Part shown: positions 62,429 through 64,000 of the stretch, one piece after another | Layout: each line of letters opens with the position of its first letter | How positions within the stretch are numbered: the stretch's first letter is position 1 | NCBI RefSeq assembly: GCF_002027705.1 | Contig: NZ_MBTG01000034.1 | Span: 289,795 to 353,794, forward strand | Length of the DNA: 64,000 nucleotides | DNA from: Paenibacillus ferrarius | GTDB taxonomy: Bacteria > Bacillota > Bacilli > Paenibacillales > NBRC-103111 | Direction: 5' to 3' | Program-made: the position numbers and the translations under genes | The notes under the pieces: model-generated | The model's database searches: none | What the model was told of the DNA's origin: nothing | The model's input: the letters and a program-made list of their open reading frames with translations, nothing else

Positions 62429-62551
62429 ATGCTCGTGATGAATCTGATAAAACAGTGGACTCGAATTGCAAATCGTGTTCTTCAGCGTTGGATTTTGAGA
62501 TCGGTTGGGATTAAATTATTGTTACTACTCAGCACCTTATTCAAATTCTAA
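62429..62551 (+). CDS. Short hydrophobic 40-aa frame, possible truncated fifth operon gene
   Basis: ATG 62429 lies 27 bp after the ATPase stop, with the ribosome site GGGAGATAGG. The product is basic then hydrophobic (MNLIKQWTRIANRVLQRW, then SVGIKLLLLLSTLF), like the N-terminus of a membrane or secreted protein. It ends 18 bp before the apparent left end of the IS66 element. It may be the start of a larger gene cut off by that insertion, or a genuine small peptide. Confidence 0.4.
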   Translation: MLVMNLIKQWTRIANRVLQRWILRSVGIKLLLLLSTLFKF

Positions 62552-62569
62552 AATTTGGTTTAATAGATA

Positions 62570-64000
62570 GTAACCAATACTTTAGAGTGAACGAGGTGAG
62601 AGGCATCATGAATATAGAAGAAATTGATCGGATTATGCTCAGTGACTTGGCATCCATTAAGTCACTCATCCTGTCTCTGGTTGCCAAGGTTGAGCACCTC
62701 GAAAACGAAAATAAGGAGCTTAAGCGGCAACTTGGCCAAAACTCGCAAAACAGCAGCTGGCCGCCGTCTAGTGACCTGAAGCGTGAACCTAAGAATCACC
62801 GGAAGTCCGGCGGAAAAAAGGGAGGACCTGTCGGCCATAAAGGGCATACCCTTTCTTGCATAGACGATCCCACTACAACCATTATTCATCCGGTTTTAGT
62901 CTGTGAGAACTGTGCGGTCTCACTTGAGGACGTCGCATGTCTAGGGTATGAGCGTCGACAGGTTTTTGACATCCCTGTTCCTGTCATGGAGGTGACGGAG
63001 CACCGAGCCGAGAAGAAAAAGTGCCCATGTTGCCACACCTTGCAGAAAGGCATCTTCCCTAAAGGCGTCCATGCACGTGCCCAATACGGTGAGCGGTTCA
63101 CTGCTGTAGCCGCTTATTTGCATACGCACCAAATGCTCCCGCTTGCTCGCACAACCGATCTTCTTCATGTGTTGACGGGGTGTCGGCCAAGTCAGGCAAC
63201 ACTTCTTTCAAGTATCCGTAAAATGGCTGAAAGCTTACTTCCCTACGAAGAGGTCATTCGTCATAATCTCCTTGCCAGTCCCGTAATCCATGCCGATGAA
63301 ACGGGCGTGCATGTAGACAAAGAGGGACACTGGGTTCATGTGAACAGTACGAAGAACTGGACCTTGCTTGGTGTCCATTCTAGCCGCGGAACCGCGGGGA
63401 TGAAGTCGCTAAACGTACTGCCTTCCTATACGGGTACAGTGATCCACGACTTTTATGGGCCGTATTTTAAACAGGATAAAGACTTTACCTTCAAACATGC
63501 CTTATGCAATGCCCATTTATCTCGGGAGTGCAAAGGGATTGAGGAATATGACGGGCATCGATGGGCCAGCGCTATGCTCACACTGCTGCATACAAGCTGG
63601 TCCATCACCCGCAAGACCAGAAAATTAGGTAGGCCACTTACCGAAACAGCCATCGGCAACTACGAACGACGGTATGAGATGATTCTAGAGATGGGAAAGG
63701 TCGAGCTCGAAAAGGAGCCCCTGCTCCAATCAGGGCGCAGGGGAAAACCGCGTAAGAGTAAGGCCGCAAATCTTTGGGCACGATTCCGTGACCACAAGGA
63801 AAGTATCTTGGGGTATCTTCGAGATGCCAATATTCCCTTTGATAATAACCAAGCCGAACGTGATCTTCGCATGATTGCCGTTAAGCGGAAAATATCCGGC
63901 TGTTTTCGTTCGGAAACGACCCCGGGCTTCTTTGCGACCATCCGAAGCTTTATCTCCACGTTGATTAAACAAAATCATCCTATTCTTACATCACTGAAAT
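62570..64000 (+). mobile_element. IS66-family insertion sequence (ISBst12-like), right end beyond window
   Basis: The left end is probably GTAACC at 62570, since IS66 ends typically begin GTAA. The transposase starts only 38 bp inside, with no room for the accessory tnpA and tnpB genes of classical IS66 elements; that matches the single-gene ISBst12 subgroup. The right inverted repeat and target duplication cannot be seen. Confidence 0.8.
62608..64000 (+). CDS. IS66-family DDE transposase, 3' truncated by window edge
   Basis: At least 464 codons, open to the last base. An N-terminal leucine-zipper-like helix (about 10-50, VEHLENENKELKRQLGQNSQNSSWPPSSD) is followed by a zinc-finger region (C-x2-C near 92-95 and CPCC near 128-131), and then the DDE_Tnp_IS66 catalytic domain. 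Catalytic candidates are Asp in VIHADETGVHVD, Asp in VIHDFYGPYF and Glu in FDNNQAERDLRMI. The reading frame is intact as far as visible, so the element could be active. GAGGTGAG precedes the ATG. Confidence 0.92.
   Translation, partial: MNIEEIDRIMLSDLASIKSLILSLVAKVEHLENENKELKRQLGQNSQNSSWPPSSDLKREPKNHRKSGGKKGGPVGHKGHTLSCIDDPTTTIIHPVLVCENCAVSLEDVACLGYERRQVFDIPVPVMEVTEHRAEKKKCPCCHTLQKGIFPKGVHARAQYGERFTAVAAYLHTHQMLPLARTTDLLHVLTGCRPSQATLLSSIRKMAESLLPYEEVIRHNLLASPVIHADETGVHVDKEGHWVHVNSTKNWTLLGVHSSRGTAGMKSLNVLPSYTGTVIHDFYGPYFKQDKDFTFKHALCNAHLSRECKGIEEYDGHRWASAMLTLLHTSWSITRKTRKLGRPLTETAIGNYERRYEMILEMGKVELEKEPLLQSGRRGKPRKSKAANLWARFRDHKESILGYLRDANIPFDNNQAERDLRMIAVKRKISGCFRSETTPGFFATIRSFISTLIKQNHPILTSLK

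Overview
The window looks like a chromosomal piece of a Paenibacillus-type soil Firmicute. The evidence is strong AGGAGG ribosome sites, frequent TTG/GTG starts, many large AraC regulators, YesM/YesN two-component pairs, LplA/LplB/YtcP-type sugar importers without their own ATPase, and large multidomain secreted glycoside hydrolases. No rRNA or tRNA gene was seen.

Layout. 1-1067: 3' part of a secreted beta-helix enzyme (GH87-like). 1203-3780: a DUF2798 membrane protein and a heparinase II/III-type lyase. 4473-11264: a sugar importer (two permeases, binding lipoprotein) with a YesM/YesN pair. 11290-15034: a catalase, then a MarR regulator with an NmrA/QorB-type oxidoreductase sharing one operator, then a DUF2935 protein. 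16107-23571: an AraC regulator divergent from a rhamnogalacturonan-type operon (GH105, LplB/YtcP permeases, binding lipoprotein, an unrecognised 590-aa protein that may be a lyase). 23693-26011: a PchR-like AraC regulator with a Fur-type box and an MFS transporter, probably siderophore related. 26200-36365: a third importer, a membrane AraC regulator and a 1480-aa GH9 enzyme. 36362-39745: sulfatase, TetR regulator and a YecD-like hydrolase. 40477-42813: a frameshifted TDT/SLAC1 transporter and a WYL regulator. 43366-55151: a complete C-P lyase (phosphonate) operon preceded by a Pho-box-like array. It holds a PHP phosphoesterase, a hexapeptide transferase, a PhnF-like regulator, phnGHIJKML and phnDCEE. 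55858-56867: a SnoaL-like protein and a MarR regulator. 57143-62402: a GntR regulator and a YnjBCD/PotABCD-like importer sharing an operator. 62570-64000: an IS66-family element running off the right edge.

The most unusual feature is not a gene. Seven intergenic regions carry arrays of short DNA palindromes. At least four unrelated palindrome sequences are used, yet the spacing is nearly the same everywhere: start-to-start distances alternate between 50-51 and 61-62 bp, with one 39-40 bp extension. In three arrays the layout is exactly 51-61-51. In two others it forms a 112-113 bp tandem repeat. The spacing classes differ by about one helical turn, so the palindromes would lie on one face of the DNA. 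I know of no named family with this geometry but could not search for one.

The gene content reads as a scavenging region. Secreted enzymes and lyases cut plant or microbial polysaccharides, importers take up the oligomers, and cytoplasmic GH105/lyase-type enzymes finish them under AraC or YesMN control. Phosphonate and probably siderophore loci handle phosphorus and iron limitation.
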